Below are positions 50,690 to 60,215 of a stretch of DNA of 64,000 nt, piece by piece (the stretch's first letter is position 1; every line of letters starts with the position of its first letter). Origin of the DNA: Paraburkholderia aromaticivorans (GTDB lineage: Bacteria > Pseudomonadota > Gammaproteobacteria > Burkholderiales > Burkholderiaceae). The stretch lies in contig NZ_CP051515.1 in the NCBI RefSeq assembly GCF_012689525.1, positions 1,798,001 through 1,862,000 of the forward strand, in the 5' to 3' direction. The notes below the pieces were generated by a model. The model made no database searches and had not been told where the DNA came from. It saw nothing but the letters and a program-made list of their open reading frames with translations. The translations under genes were made by a program, and so were the position numbers.

Positions 50690-51126
50690 TGCGCTTCAGC
50701 GACAGTTCAGGCAGTCGACGCCTACCCGGCGTGCCGCTCGCCCTTGCGTTTCTGCTCTGTGCGGGCTGCGCGTCGTCACCCGTCGGCGCGCCGTCCGCGG
50801 CACCCACGATGCAGCAGACAGCGCAGGAAGCCTCCGACCGGCTAAAAGCCGACACGCAACAACTCAACCAGTTGCTGCACGAACTGAACACGTCGCTGCC
50901 GCCGGAATCCGCGAAGCAACTCAGGCAAACCCAGCCGCGCTGGGAGACGCTAGCGCGAGACGAGTGCGGCTGGCAACGCGACCTTTCGGGCGGCGGCTCG
51001 ATGGCGCCGCTCGTCTATCTCACGTGCATGGATCAGCGTGTACGCGAGCGCATCAACTGGCTGAAGCTGTTCCTGTGTGAAGGGTATGGCAGCACCGGCG
51101 AATGCGCGGCGTCAAAACGCTATTGA
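50689..51126 (+). CDS. DUF1311/LprI-like lipoprotein, candidate lysozyme inhibitor
   Basis: A 145-residue lipoprotein with signal sequence PLALAFLLCAGC; the lipobox Cys lies near residue 26. The mature part shows the DUF1311 pattern: a helical stretch (LNQLLHELNTSLPPESAKQLRQTQ) followed by RWETLARDECGWQRDLSGGGSMAPLVYLTCMDQRVRERI, with two conserved Cys. The family includes LprI, a lysozyme inhibitor of mycobacteria. Its one-base overlap with the lysozyme gene suggests a toxin-immunity style pair that protects the producing cell, by inference. Convergent with the AAA ATPase gene with only 57 bases between. Confidence 0.65.
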   Translation: MRFSDSSGSRRLPGVPLALAFLLCAGCASSPVGAPSAAPTMQQTAQEASDRLKADTQQLNQLLHELNTSLPPESAKQLRQTQPRWETLARDECGWQRDLSGGGSMAPLVYLTCMDQRVRERINWLKLFLCEGYGSTGECAASKRY

Positions 51127-51183
51127 CGCCGACAGTCGCGTTGGCTTCCGCCAGCCGCGCGCTTCACTACCGACTCACCCGAC

Positions 51184-53361
51184 TCACCGCCCATTCGCAC
51201 CCCCCATCCCGCCAAATTCGCCATCGGCTACCAGCTTGCCCATTTTCTGATACTCGCGCTGGGTCGCCGCAATCAGATGTGTCATGCGGACGATATCGGC
51301 GCCATCGGCCGCAAGAAAAGCCGCGGCGAGCGCAATGTTTCGGATATTGCCGCCCGACAGATCGAAGCGGCGCGCAAGCAGAGCAAGGTCAAGCGCAACG
51401 TCGCGCGGCGTCTGTTCGGGCAATACCCTTTGCCACATCCGGAAACGGTCGGCTTCGTCGGGCAATGCAAAGTCGACGGTAAACTGCAGGCGGCGCACGA
51501 ATGCTTCGTCCATATTGCGCCGGAAATTGGTGGCGAGAATCGCGACGCCCTCGTATTCCTCGATGCGCTGTAACAGATAGCCCACTTCGATATTCGCATA
51601 GCGATCGTGCGAATCCTTGACTTCGCTGCGCCTGCCGAATAGCGCGTCAGCCTCATCGAAGAACAGGACCGCATTGGCGCTCTCCGCTTCGTCGAAAATG
51701 CGGCCGAGATTCTTCTCGGTCTCGCCAATGAACTTGCTGATTACCGACGACAAGTCGATCTTGTACAGATCGAGGCCCAATTCCCCCGCGATGATTTCCG
51801 CCGCCATCGTCTTGCCGGTACCTGACGGTCCCGCGAACAGCGCCATCAAACCCTTGCTTGAGATGAGCTTGCGATCGAATCCCCAGTCGCCGAACACCTG
51901 ATGCCGGTACTTCATGTGATTGCAGATTTCGCGCAGTTGCGTGAGGCGATCGGCTGGCAACACGATGTCGTCCCATCCGACTCTGGGGCTGATCTTGTGC
52001 GCGAGCGTCGACAGCGTGCGATTCGAGTGATAACGGCAAGCATCGTACACATCCTGCACGCCAACCTCGACGCTCGCGGGATCGCGCCACCGTGCGAGTT
52101 CTTTTGCGGTTTGCAGTGACTGCCTGATCTGCCGCGGCGTGAAGCGAAAGCGCGTGGCGATACCGGTCAGGTCGGCAGCGGCGTGATTGAATGGCTGGCG
52201 GTCCAACGCCTTGTGCCATAGCTCGAGCCGTTGCGCGACCGTGGGTAACGCCAGCGTCACCAGGACATGGTGCGTGTTGCCCGATGCGCGCTCGGGCAAA
52301 CGCAATGTCTCGCTGGCGATGAACCCCAGCGACGGTCCGGTATCGACAAGCGTTTCGAAAGCCGACAGCAGCGCGCGATTTTCGCCAGCCCTGAGGACGT
52401 CGACGTTGTCCCAGTACAGCGCCGCGCCGGCGAGACGCGCCTCCCGATCGATCAGCATGGCGCAGGTCGCGAAATCCGCGTCGGTGTTCAGCCTGACGAG
52501 ATCGACTGCGATCATCGGCACGCCACGCTCATGACACAACGCCCTTGCAACCGCGTGCCGCCCGATACCCGGCCGCCCCTGCAAGTGCACAACCAGCCGC
52601 GACGTCGCGGCGGACCGCACCGCGAGTCCTTGCAAGCCGCGCCTCATCGCGTCGTCGAGAACGAGCGATGCAAGATCGTCGCCCGCTTCGCTGCGCTCGA
52701 CATAGCGTGCAATCCGTTCGCCCGGCTGGTCGGAGCCGAGCAGAAACGCGGCGATGCGATCGTCCGCCTTGAGATATTGGCCAATCAGTGGCGGCATGGC
52801 GCGTGAGGCGTCGTCGAACACTTCGAGCAAGCGATAGCGGATCAGCGGCGCATCGGGATCGAAATGCGCCCGCGCGGCCATGCGCCTGAGTGGATCCGTT
52901 TCGGCGAGAGACAACACGAGGTCGACGCTCGGCCGCGTCTTCGTGACATCGTCCTGCAGGTACGCATAAAGCTTCTCGTAACGTGTGTCCAGGGCGATCG
53001 CAAGACAGATCAGCAGGATACGGAGATCGAATTCGTCGAGGCCGAACAATTGCTTCAGGCGTTCGAGCCGCAAATCGATACCCGCGTCGAGGCTGGCTTG
53101 CTTGCGGTTGTCGATCTGCTTTCGCAATATCGCCAAACGCGGCGTGAGTGCCGTGTCGCCGTTATCGGCAAGCAGCCAGGACGGCATGCCGAGCGGTGCA
53201 TCGAGCAGCGCATCGACGCGCTGCTCCGACAGATAGAGCCCGCGAAACTGGTCGTCTTCGGTCTGCTGCCTGCGTACGCGAGCGACCAGCGCCCGAATCG
53301 ACAGATCGATCCACTCCATTTCAGCGAGCAGATGCGCGAGCGAATTGTCGAAGGCAGCCAT
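51184..53361 (-). CDS. eCIS AAA+ ATPase (Afp15-like)
   Basis: A 725-residue AAA+ protein. The C-terminal AAA module has Walker A GPSGTGKT (Lys517), Walker B LFFDEADALFG, and the Arg-finger region in FVRRLQFTVDF. An upstream degenerate module (about 210-400) keeps the fold but has a weakened P-loop (LQGRPGIGRHAVARAL), so only one site is likely active. The N-terminal ~200 residues are helical. The ATPase is the hallmark of eCIS loci, distinct from T6SS ClpV, and is thought to help particle assembly. It is the last structural gene here, 10 bases after the previous stop. Confidence 0.88.
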   Translation of the reverse strand: MAAFDNSLAHLLAEMEWIDLSIRALVARVRRQQTEDDQFRGLYLSEQRVDALLDAPLGMPSWLLADNGDTALTPRLAILRKQIDNRKQASLDAGIDLRLERLKQLFGLDEFDLRILLICLAIALDTRYEKLYAYLQDDVTKTRPSVDLVLSLAETDPLRRMAARAHFDPDAPLIRYRLLEVFDDASRAMPPLIGQYLKADDRIAAFLLGSDQPGERIARYVERSEAGDDLASLVLDDAMRRGLQGLAVRSAATSRLVVHLQGRPGIGRHAVARALCHERGVPMIAVDLVRLNTDADFATCAMLIDREARLAGAALYWDNVDVLRAGENRALLSAFETLVDTGPSLGFIASETLRLPERASGNTHHVLVTLALPTVAQRLELWHKALDRQPFNHAAADLTGIATRFRFTPRQIRQSLQTAKELARWRDPASVEVGVQDVYDACRYHSNRTLSTLAHKISPRVGWDDIVLPADRLTQLREICNHMKYRHQVFGDWGFDRKLISSKGLMALFAGPSGTGKTMAAEIIAGELGLDLYKIDLSSVISKFIGETEKNLGRIFDEAESANAVLFFDEADALFGRRSEVKDSHDRYANIEVGYLLQRIEEYEGVAILATNFRRNMDEAFVRRLQFTVDFALPDEADRFRMWQRVLPEQTPRDVALDLALLARRFDLSGGNIRNIALAAAFLAADGADIVRMTHLIAATQREYQKMGKLVADGEFGGMGGANGR

Positions 53362-53371
53362 GATCCGCGGC

Positions 53372-54385
53372 TTATGCGTCCTGCGCCGGCGGACGACCCG
53401 TGACGTGTTCGTACGTCACCTCGACCGCGACGAGCGACACGCGGGCATAGCCTTCGGCGTGGATTTCCAGTGCGAGCGTCGACGTCTCCAGATGCAGGTC
53501 GCCTTTTTCAATTTCCCAGGTGGTATCGAACGCGCCGGCAGACAGATTGGCTTTCAACACATTACGCGCGACATGCTTGCGAGCAGCGGCGTCCCAGCCA
53601 CCGATCACCAGTTCGACATGCATAGGTGCTTCGTTTTCGGCTCCGGCAAGCCGCAAGCGCAACACGCGAGTCACACCTGCCGGCAACGTAATCGCCATGG
53701 TGCCCGCAGCGCCGCGCGTGTTCGGCTGCTCGTTATACTCACGGTGCGAACGCGCTTCAGTTGGACCGACCCGGAACGGCGGCGGCGGCGTTTGCTTGTC
53801 CGGCGGAAGCGGCATGGGCCGGAACGGTGATCTCAGCCAGCCGGTGCGAAGATGCGCGTCGAGCGCCGTGGCGTTCACCGAACCGGGCAGCAACAGTGTT
53901 TTGAGCTGCCGCCGGTTGGCGACGCTGATCCCGTGATGGCCGATATGGCCTTTTTCATCCAGTTGTACGGTCGCGAGTACGACCGCGCCCTCGGCAACGC
54001 CCACCGCCGCGCTCAAGACCGCGTAGCAATGCAATGCGTGCTGCTGGTTATCGCCGCCCAGATTCGCGGGGTCCTCCTCTTCGTAAATCAGACTGACGGC
54101 GACCTGTGCTTCCGTCGGCGCCGACGTCAGACTCAGCTTCTCTTCCTGCAGCAACGCGATCTCGTGGCCGTGTCCGTCGATCGCGAAGCCCGCGCTGACG
54201 ACGAGCGTCGTCTCATCGGCGCGTCTCACCTCCAGACCCTGCACGACACCCCAACCGTGCAGATTCAGTGCGTGACGATACCGCGCGGTCGCGTGATAGC
54301 GCTGCTCGGCGATGAAGTCGTCCTCCAGCAGCAACTGGCCGCGGAAATAGCCAGGCTTCTTATGAAGCAACTGTTTCTTTTGCAT
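53372..54385 (-). CDS. eCIS-associated protein with GQLLLEDDF N-terminus
   Basis: A 337-residue protein beginning KKPGYFRGQLLLEDDFIAEQRYH, followed by LNLHGWGVVQGLEVRR, a block seen in proteins encoded between tail protein I and the ATPase in many eCIS loci. After a Pro-rich linker (about 195-210), the C-terminal half is a beta-rich domain with the look of a carbohydrate-binding or fibre-like module (VLRLRLAGAENEAPMHVELV). It could be a baseplate decoration or receptor-binding protein. It overlaps the tail protein I gene by 26 bases. Confidence 0.7.
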   Translation of the reverse strand: MQKKQLLHKKPGYFRGQLLLEDDFIAEQRYHATARYRHALNLHGWGVVQGLEVRRADETTLVVSAGFAIDGHGHEIALLQEEKLSLTSAPTEAQVAVSLIYEEEDPANLGGDNQQHALHCYAVLSAAVGVAEGAVVLATVQLDEKGHIGHHGISVANRRQLKTLLLPGSVNATALDAHLRTGWLRSPFRPMPLPPDKQTPPPPFRVGPTEARSHREYNEQPNTRGAAGTMAITLPAGVTRVLRLRLAGAENEAPMHVELVIGGWDAAARKHVARNVLKANLSAGAFDTTWEIEKGDLHLETSTLALEIHAEGYARVSLVAVEVTYEHVTGRPPAQDA

Positions 54386-55043
54386 TTGAGGTGCCTCTTC
54401 TCAACACCAGCTCGTACACCGTATGCGCCGGCTTCGCAAAATCCACGACAGCTCGCACACGGTGTTCGAGCGATTGTGATGGCTCATGCTGCGCTCCGCC
54501 CGTCGCCTCGCTGATCGCAATTTCGATGCGGAAGCGCCCCGGTGCCTCGCGCACCAGTATCGAGTCCTGACCGAGCCGTGCGCGCCCGATCGTGAAACCG
54601 TGCAGCGGGTTTTCGTCGACCCGCACTTCGCTCACGCCGTCAAAACACAAGCGCAGCAGCGCTTTCAGATACTGACGCGTGCCCCGCCGCCCGTACAGCG
54701 GCACGATTCCGGCGATGATGATTCTCAACCGGTCAGGCGGGAACAACCGGTAAGGACTGAACGCGACCCACTGCGCAAGCCACGGCAAAAACCGGTCGGG
54801 CGTGCGCGCATGAGGATGGGTCTGCCCATGCGCCGAAGCGTCGATACCGAGCGGCGCAAGCAAGCCAGGAATCGCATCGATCTGCTGCGAAAACGACGGC
54901 GCTTTGGGGTCCGCACTGTCAAGCAGGATGGTTTCGAACGCGGCGAGCAACGCGCGCAATTGCCCCGACTGGTCCGCGGCCCGGTATATCGCGGGCAGGT
55001 TGTCGAGCATGCGGTCGCCGGGTTTGGTGCTGCCGTTATTCAT
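54360..55043 (-). CDS. eCIS/phage tail protein I family
   Basis: A 227-residue tail protein of the TIGR02242 type (LDNLPAIYR at the start, then FLPWLAQWVAFSP and RGTRQYLKALLRL), typical of P2 gpI-like proteins at the outer edge of the baseplate. The frame is open upstream, but those codons overlap the previous gene; I choose the ATG at 55043. It overlaps the preceding gene by eight bases and the next by 26. Confidence 0.85.
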   Translation of the reverse strand: MNNGSTKPGDRMLDNLPAIYRAADQSGQLRALLAAFETILLDSADPKAPSFSQQIDAIPGLLAPLGIDASAHGQTHPHARTPDRFLPWLAQWVAFSPYRLFPPDRLRIIIAGIVPLYGRRGTRQYLKALLRLCFDGVSEVRVDENPLHGFTIGRARLGQDSILVREAPGRFRIEIAISEATGGAQHEPSQSLEHRVRAVVDFAKPAHTVYELVLRRGTSNAKETVAS

Positions 55044-56136
55044 CGCGGGCCCCCTGGTATGCGATCGGGCCGGACTGATCGCGGTCAATTTCACGCATGC
55101 CGTCGTGCGTGATCGAGAGCCGCAGCAACTCCCATGGCCGCAACGTGATCGACGCAAGCACGCCCTCGCTGTCCCGTATCAACCTGTCCTTGTAATGCGG
55201 CGGTGGACCGCCAATCCGTGTATCGATACCGAGGCTCGAGCGCGTGCCGACCTGCACGCCGAGGCTCGCATCGCGATGCGCAGCGGACTCGGGCCCGTTC
55301 CCCAATTGCAGCACGCTGAGATTCTCGACGTAATCGACGTCAGGCACGTCGTCGATCGTTCTGGCCACCTCCGCGAGGATCAGCGGCGCGCCCAACGCGG
55401 TGTCCGCCGACGCGGCCGTGCCGTCATAACCGAAACGCGCCTGCAGCGCGGCCGCGATGCGCGTGCGAGCGGCCTGCGGCGACACGCCGGCCAATAACGC
55501 GACGTCGAAGCCGATTCCAACGTACAGCGTGTCCGGCGCGACGACGTGCAGACGGGTCGTCAGCAGACAGCGAGGCAGTAGAAAGCGCCGCACTCTGGCG
55601 CGCAGACGCGCGGCGTCTTCAGGCGAGCGTTCGTCTAGCGGCGCGACGATCACGCTGACGTGGCCGGTCTGCTTCGTCAGCGCGTGGTGCCGGTTGCCGC
55701 TCAGATCCGCATCGACGACGCAACGCGCGATCACATCGTGTGGCTGCGTGACAGAAGGTGAGGCATGACGTCGCGCGGCCAGCAGGGCGAGTTGCTCGAA
55801 GTCAGCCGCGGTCGCCGCGCATTGCGGCTCGCCAAAGTCCTGCAACACGCGCTCGATTGCGCACTGTAGCGTCGCCCGGTCGGCGCCGACGAGACTCGCG
55901 GCGTCGTGCCGCGCGCCGCCGTTCAACAAACGCAGGAACTGCAGCAGCGCAGCCGGCGTCACGCGGCCGGCGCGATACAGCAGAATGTCCGTGAAATAGG
56001 CGAGCAGTTCGACCAGTGTGACGCCTGGGTCCGACGGATTGTGATTGGTCCAGTCGGGCGCGTAGATCGGCAGCAGCGCCATCCCCTCGCTGACCAGGTC
56101 GTTGAAATCGAGCACGTCGATATGGGTTGTCGCCAT
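55036..56136 (-). CDS. eCIS baseplate protein (J-like, Afp12 type)
   Basis: A 366-residue baseplate protein beginning with the signature YAPDWTNHNPSDPGVTLVELLAYFTDILLYR (shortened key: NPSDPGVTLVELLAYFTD), found at the start of putative baseplate assembly proteins. The C-terminal part (LTTRLHVVAPDTLYVGIGFDV) resembles J-domain repeats. It stands five bases after the large J-like gene. The pair corresponds to the wedge proteins Afp11/Afp12 of the antifeeding prophage. Confidence 0.85.
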   Translation of the reverse strand: MATTHIDVLDFNDLVSEGMALLPIYAPDWTNHNPSDPGVTLVELLAYFTDILLYRAGRVTPAALLQFLRLLNGGARHDAASLVGADRATLQCAIERVLQDFGEPQCAATAADFEQLALLAARRHASPSVTQPHDVIARCVVDADLSGNRHHALTKQTGHVSVIVAPLDERSPEDAARLRARVRRFLLPRCLLTTRLHVVAPDTLYVGIGFDVALLAGVSPQAARTRIAAALQARFGYDGTAASADTALGAPLILAEVARTIDDVPDVDYVENLSVLQLGNGPESAAHRDASLGVQVGTRSSLGIDTRIGGPPPHYKDRLIRDSEGVLASITLRPWELLRLSITHDGMREIDRDQSGPIAYQGARDE

Positions 56137-56141
56137 GATCG

Positions 56142-59078
56142 TCAGCCTGCGCGCAGCGCATGAGTGCCTGCGCAGACGAGGTAACGCGCCGCGCCCGGTG
56201 CATCGGGAAATGCAGCGTCGAAACGCAGCCTGATCGATTGCGCGTAGTCAAGCCCGTCGACGCCGGCCAGCACCTCATGGAAATCCGACGCGTGCGGTCG
56301 CGCGCCGAACCCCCAGCCGCGCCCTGCCCGTCCGCCAGTCAAAGGATGCAGGAAGAGGTCGAGACGCTCCAGGCATTGGGCAATCACACGAGATGCCTGG
56401 GTGTCGGCATCGATCGCGAGCGTGGCACTGACGCTGACGCGCAGATAGCTCGGGCCGAACAGCATCAGATCGACACCCGCCGGCCGGCGCGCGTCGAGAA
56501 AACGCTTGACGTTGCGCAACAGCGCGGCCGAGGGCTGCGGTTCACGCGCCGTGCTGTATGGCACGATCGCGACCCCGACAGCACCCGGCGACTGCGGCAT
56601 GCCCGACGCGCCCCCCTTCAGCTCGGCGGCACCGAGCGCACTCGCGCGTGCCACTTCGGGTGAGGCACGCAACGCCAGCGCCGCGTAGTCGTCGATGCAG
56701 ACGGCGCGGTCACGGTGGCCGAGCCACGCCAGCGCGGCCCGTCTCGAGGCATGCTCGCCCTGCGCGTCCTGGCCGCCGCGGGCGGCGTCCACATTGGTGA
56801 CCGACTCGATATGGGGGATCGTCGTGCGCAACTGCGCGATCTTCTGCGGCGCGCAGTTGCCCTGCGCCCCGCCGCCCGCCGCATAAGTCACACGCAGGTT
56901 ATTGCCGCCCGCGGGCGGAATCCGTCCGCGCCGGCCGTCGCCAAAAGTGATCGCGCCGGTGAGCCGATCGACGACAAAAGCCGTCGACTGCGGCGTGGCA
57001 TCGTCGAATGACGCGACGCATTGCCAGTGCAGCCACGGCTGGGCGGATGCGGCCACGCCTTCGCGAACTTCAAGTTCGACCTCGCCGACAAGCGGAGCGC
57101 GCGCCGTATGGAACACCATCCCGGCTCGGCCCGTACTCGAACCCAGCAGTTCCCGTTCGAGACGGATCGACTGGATCGCCGGCACCACGTTCACCGCGAT
57201 GTGCTGGAGCGACGGCAGCCTCGGTCCGTCGTCCTGCGGGTCAAGCAGGCAGCGCAGCCACAGCAGCTTGCGGTCCGGCTCGGCAGCCGCATCGACCCAT
57301 GCAGCAACGTCCGGTCCGACGGACAGCGCGATGAAACCGGATTCGCGCAACCCGGCCGTTTGATCGACGACCTCGCAATCGCACCAGCCGGACGCGCCAC
57401 GCACCTGCCAACGCGACGCCGTGCCGCCCGTTATTGCCGCGTCGCGACAGACGGGCGGCGCGTCGCCGGTTGCGATGGCGACGTAGGTATTCAGCTTGCG
57501 CTTCGCGAGATCGGTCGGGGCCGCCTGAACGCCGAGATACAGCATCTCGCCAGCCTGCCCGGTGGCTGGGAACGGGCGAAACGGCAAGCGCTGCCCTTCT
57601 GGCGTCGTACCGATCTGGATCTGTTCGAGGCCATCGTCGAGCACGACCTGCTCGAGTTGCAGCGGCCCCCGCGTCATCGACACGCTCGTGCTGATTCGCG
57701 CGATCGACGGCGCCACCACGGAGAGCGTCATTGCGCTGTCCAACGTGGGCCTGGCCACGCCATAGCTGCCGGACACCAGACGGGCCCGCAACCAGCCGCT
57801 GACGACAGAACCCATCATCGTCAGGCCGGCGTCGGCGGGAATCGTCAACATCACCGTGCCGTTCACGGTGAACGATCTCGTCCCGTCCGTGACGGGCAAC
57901 GGCGCCCAGCCCGACGGCGTCTGGATATCCCATTGCACGCGTGGCTCGCCTTCGGTGCTCACCAACGCAATCGGCGCGGCGTCCGGATCGCCGTCAGCGG
58001 GATTGGTCAACGTCAGGTGCAACTCGACGTGAGCGCCGCCCAGCGCAATATACTTCGACGCCACGTAGAACACATCGCCAAAACGCGGCCGTTCGCCGAA
58101 CGGGAAAAAATCGCGCGTCACGTCGAGCGGAATACGCCCATACCATGCGGCCTCCACCGGCGCCGCAGCGAGCGCGTGCTGAGTCGACACGCTCAACGCG
58201 CGGATCAGCGCGGACGGCGATGCGGGATTCGCGCGCGAGGTAACGGCGCCGTCTGACATTCGCGGCCCGGGTGCCGCGGTCGAACCGAAGCGCGCGCTCA
58301 GCCAGCAGTTCTGGATGCCATGCACGGCCGTCTGGGGCCACGTGGGCATGGGCAGCGCACCGAAGCCGACCTGCCCGCTTTGCGCGAGACCTTGAGTGGT
58401 GTCGGACAACGGAGTCAAAGTCATGAAGCCCTGCGGCGTCGCGATGCCCCATTCGAGCGCCGCACCGTTAGGCACTGCCCACGCATTGTCCAACTCGACG
58501 TTCACCTGCATGCCCGTCAGCACCGGCGGCGCGCCGAGCGCCTGCAAGCCGAGATGCATCGCGCGCACGAGCGGCGTGGCCGGCAATGGCGCACTGACAC
58601 TGGCCGCGGCCCCGCTAGCCACCATCGCGCTGACGTCGGTCAACAGCATGCGGCGCAAATCCACGCGCAGCGCGCGTTCAGGTTCGACACGCAACACCTC
58701 CAGATCACGCGTGGTCTGGAACACGACGGGCGCGCCACTGCCATCGGCCGAGGGCGCCGCGACTTCCGTATAGCGAGGAACCACCGGCGCATCCAGCGTG
58801 GTCGATGCACGTGCCGGCTTGAACGACAGCGGCGCGCTCGCCGGCACCGGCGGCACCGGCCGGATCGGCAGGAGCGCCACGAACGCCGCCAGATGAAGCT
58901 CGGGCGCGCGGTTCAGCGCATCGGTCAGAAGCCGGCAGTAATGCGCCATCGCAGCCTCCAACGCGCCGCGCAAAGGGTCGACCCCGTCCGCGTTCGCCAG
59001 CGCGCGTGACACCGCGGCGTCGATTTGCGATACCGTCCAGGTTTTCCTGCTGAGTTCCGGTGCGCTGTCGAAGTTCAC
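56142..59078 (-). CDS. Large baseplate J-like wedge protein (Afp11 type)
   Basis: A 978-residue protein. The N-terminal region (about 1-600) is beta-rich and Pro-rich; the C-terminal ~300 residues contain the J-like core (RRAALAWLGHRDRAVCIDDYAALALRASPEVARA, key: RAVCIDDYAALALRASPEV). The longer open frame upstream overlaps gp25 out of frame, so I choose the GTG at 59078, whose last two bases and the next A form the gp25 TGA (GTGA overlap). It forms the baseplate wedges around the hub. Confidence 0.85.
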   Translation of the reverse strand: MNFDSAPELSRKTWTVSQIDAAVSRALANADGVDPLRGALEAAMAHYCRLLTDALNRAPELHLAAFVALLPIRPVPPVPASAPLSFKPARASTTLDAPVVPRYTEVAAPSADGSGAPVVFQTTRDLEVLRVEPERALRVDLRRMLLTDVSAMVASGAAASVSAPLPATPLVRAMHLGLQALGAPPVLTGMQVNVELDNAWAVPNGAALEWGIATPQGFMTLTPLSDTTQGLAQSGQVGFGALPMPTWPQTAVHGIQNCWLSARFGSTAAPGPRMSDGAVTSRANPASPSALIRALSVSTQHALAAAPVEAAWYGRIPLDVTRDFFPFGERPRFGDVFYVASKYIALGGAHVELHLTLTNPADGDPDAAPIALVSTEGEPRVQWDIQTPSGWAPLPVTDGTRSFTVNGTVMLTIPADAGLTMMGSVVSGWLRARLVSGSYGVARPTLDSAMTLSVVAPSIARISTSVSMTRGPLQLEQVVLDDGLEQIQIGTTPEGQRLPFRPFPATGQAGEMLYLGVQAAPTDLAKRKLNTYVAIATGDAPPVCRDAAITGGTASRWQVRGASGWCDCEVVDQTAGLRESGFIALSVGPDVAAWVDAAAEPDRKLLWLRCLLDPQDDGPRLPSLQHIAVNVVPAIQSIRLERELLGSSTGRAGMVFHTARAPLVGEVELEVREGVAASAQPWLHWQCVASFDDATPQSTAFVVDRLTGAITFGDGRRGRIPPAGGNNLRVTYAAGGGAQGNCAPQKIAQLRTTIPHIESVTNVDAARGGQDAQGEHASRRAALAWLGHRDRAVCIDDYAALALRASPEVARASALGAAELKGGASGMPQSPGAVGVAIVPYSTAREPQPSAALLRNVKRFLDARRPAGVDLMLFGPSYLRVSVSATLAIDADTQASRVIAQCLERLDLFLHPLTGGRAGRGWGFGARPHASDFHEVLAGVDGLDYAQSIRLRFDAAFPDAPGAARYLVCAGTHALRAG

Positions 59079-59491
59079 ACGATCGGCCTGTCGACATAAA
59101 ACGGATACACGAGGTTGTAGCGGCTGTCGGTCAAACGGACCCGGTAGTCGATATCGATCAGCAACTGCTCGCCCTGCAAGCCGCCACTTGAAGCGACAAC
59201 ATTCAGCACGTCGATGCGCGGCTCCCAATCCTGTAACGCTTCACGCACATGGAACGCGGCCATCCCCTGCGTCGCGCTGCTGTTGACTGCGAACACGAGT
59301 TCGTGCAGACCGCAGCCGAAAGTCGGCCGCATGACCCGCTCGCCCTTCGCTGTCGAAAGAATGATCACGATCGACTGCCGCACGCTTTCCTCGTAGCGCG
59401 CCATCGACATTCGCGCACCGCCGGCCGCTTTGGCCTGCTCGTCCAGTTCGACCGGGAAACCCCAGCCCACTCCCAGCACTTCAGCTGGCAT
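59075..59491 (-). CDS. gp25/W-like baseplate protein (Afp9 type)
   Basis: A 138-residue protein with the GPW/gp25 fold: an ESVRQSIVIILSTAKGERVMRPTFGCGLHELVF segment (key: GERVMRPTFGCGLHELVF) and a YRVRLTDSRYNLVYPFYV end. gp25 nucleates sheath polymerisation on the baseplate. Overlaps the J-like gene by four bases and is 76 bases after the spike gene; no PAAR gene lies in that gap. Confidence 0.88.
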   Translation of the reverse strand: MPAEVLGVGWGFPVELDEQAKAAGGARMSMARYEESVRQSIVIILSTAKGERVMRPTFGCGLHELVFAVNSSATQGMAAFHVREALQDWEPRIDVLNVVASSGGLQGEQLLIDIDYRVRLTDSRYNLVYPFYVDRPIV

Positions 59492-59567
59492 CGCCCGTTC
59501 TCCCTGGCACGCGCGGCATCCATTCGCCGCGCCGCGAATATCGGTTCTGTCAGTCCGGTCACTTCAT

Positions 59568-60215
59568 TCAGTTCAGATTGATCACCGCGCCTTTCAGACT
59601 CATCGGCGCGGTCGCGGTTGCGTCGATGGTCGTGGCCGCCTTGACCGTCACGTCCGCCTGCGAATTCAGTTCGATGCCCACAGCCTGGATCGACACCTTG
59701 CCGGTCTGCGAGCGCAGCGAGATGTCGCCTTGCGCCTCAATCGCGATCGAGTTGTCCGCGGCATGAATGACGATACGGTTTTGCCCGGTCTTGTCGATGA
59801 TCTCGATGCTCTCCTCGCCGGCCCGATCGCACAGACGCACCACATGGCCGCTGCGCGACTTGATGCTGCGATTGTCGTTATTGCCGTCCGAGTTCGATTC
59901 GTGCGCGACATCCTTGCCGTTCCACAACGCGCCGATCACGAACGGCTGCTCGACGCTGCCGTGCTCGAACGCGACCAGCACTTCGTCGTCGACCTCGGGC
60001 AGAAAATAGGCGCCGCGTCCGTTACCCGCCATCAACGTGGCGACACGCGCCCAGTTGCTCTCGTCGTCCTGTTTCAGCCAGGGAAAGCGCACTTTCACGC
60101 GGTGCATGCTGTCGGGGTCCTGGTTATTCGTGACGACGCCAACCACCACGCCGTAATAACGGCCGTCGGCGTTCGCGCCCGCGAGCAGGCTGTGCAGCAG
60201 GTCGTCGTGCATCAT
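59568..60215 (-). CDS. gp5/V-like central spike protein
   Basis: A 215-residue spike. Residues about 16-95 form the gp5 OB-fold (VVGVVTNNQDPDSMHRVKVRF, then FLPEVDDEVLVAFEHG). The C-terminal part has repeats with the look of a triple beta-helix (IEAQGDISLRSQTGKV, NSQADVTVKA). There is no lysozyme domain, unlike T4 gp5. ATGA overlap with the gp27-like gene. In the antifeeding prophage hub and spike are one protein (Afp8); here they are two genes. Confidence 0.87.
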   Translation of the reverse strand: MMHDDLLHSLLAGANADGRYYGVVVGVVTNNQDPDSMHRVKVRFPWLKQDDESNWARVATLMAGNGRGAYFLPEVDDEVLVAFEHGSVEQPFVIGALWNGKDVAHESNSDGNNDNRSIKSRSGHVVRLCDRAGEESIEIIDKTGQNRIVIHAADNSIAIEAQGDISLRSQTGKVSIQAVGIELNSQADVTVKAATTIDATATAPMSLKGAVINLN

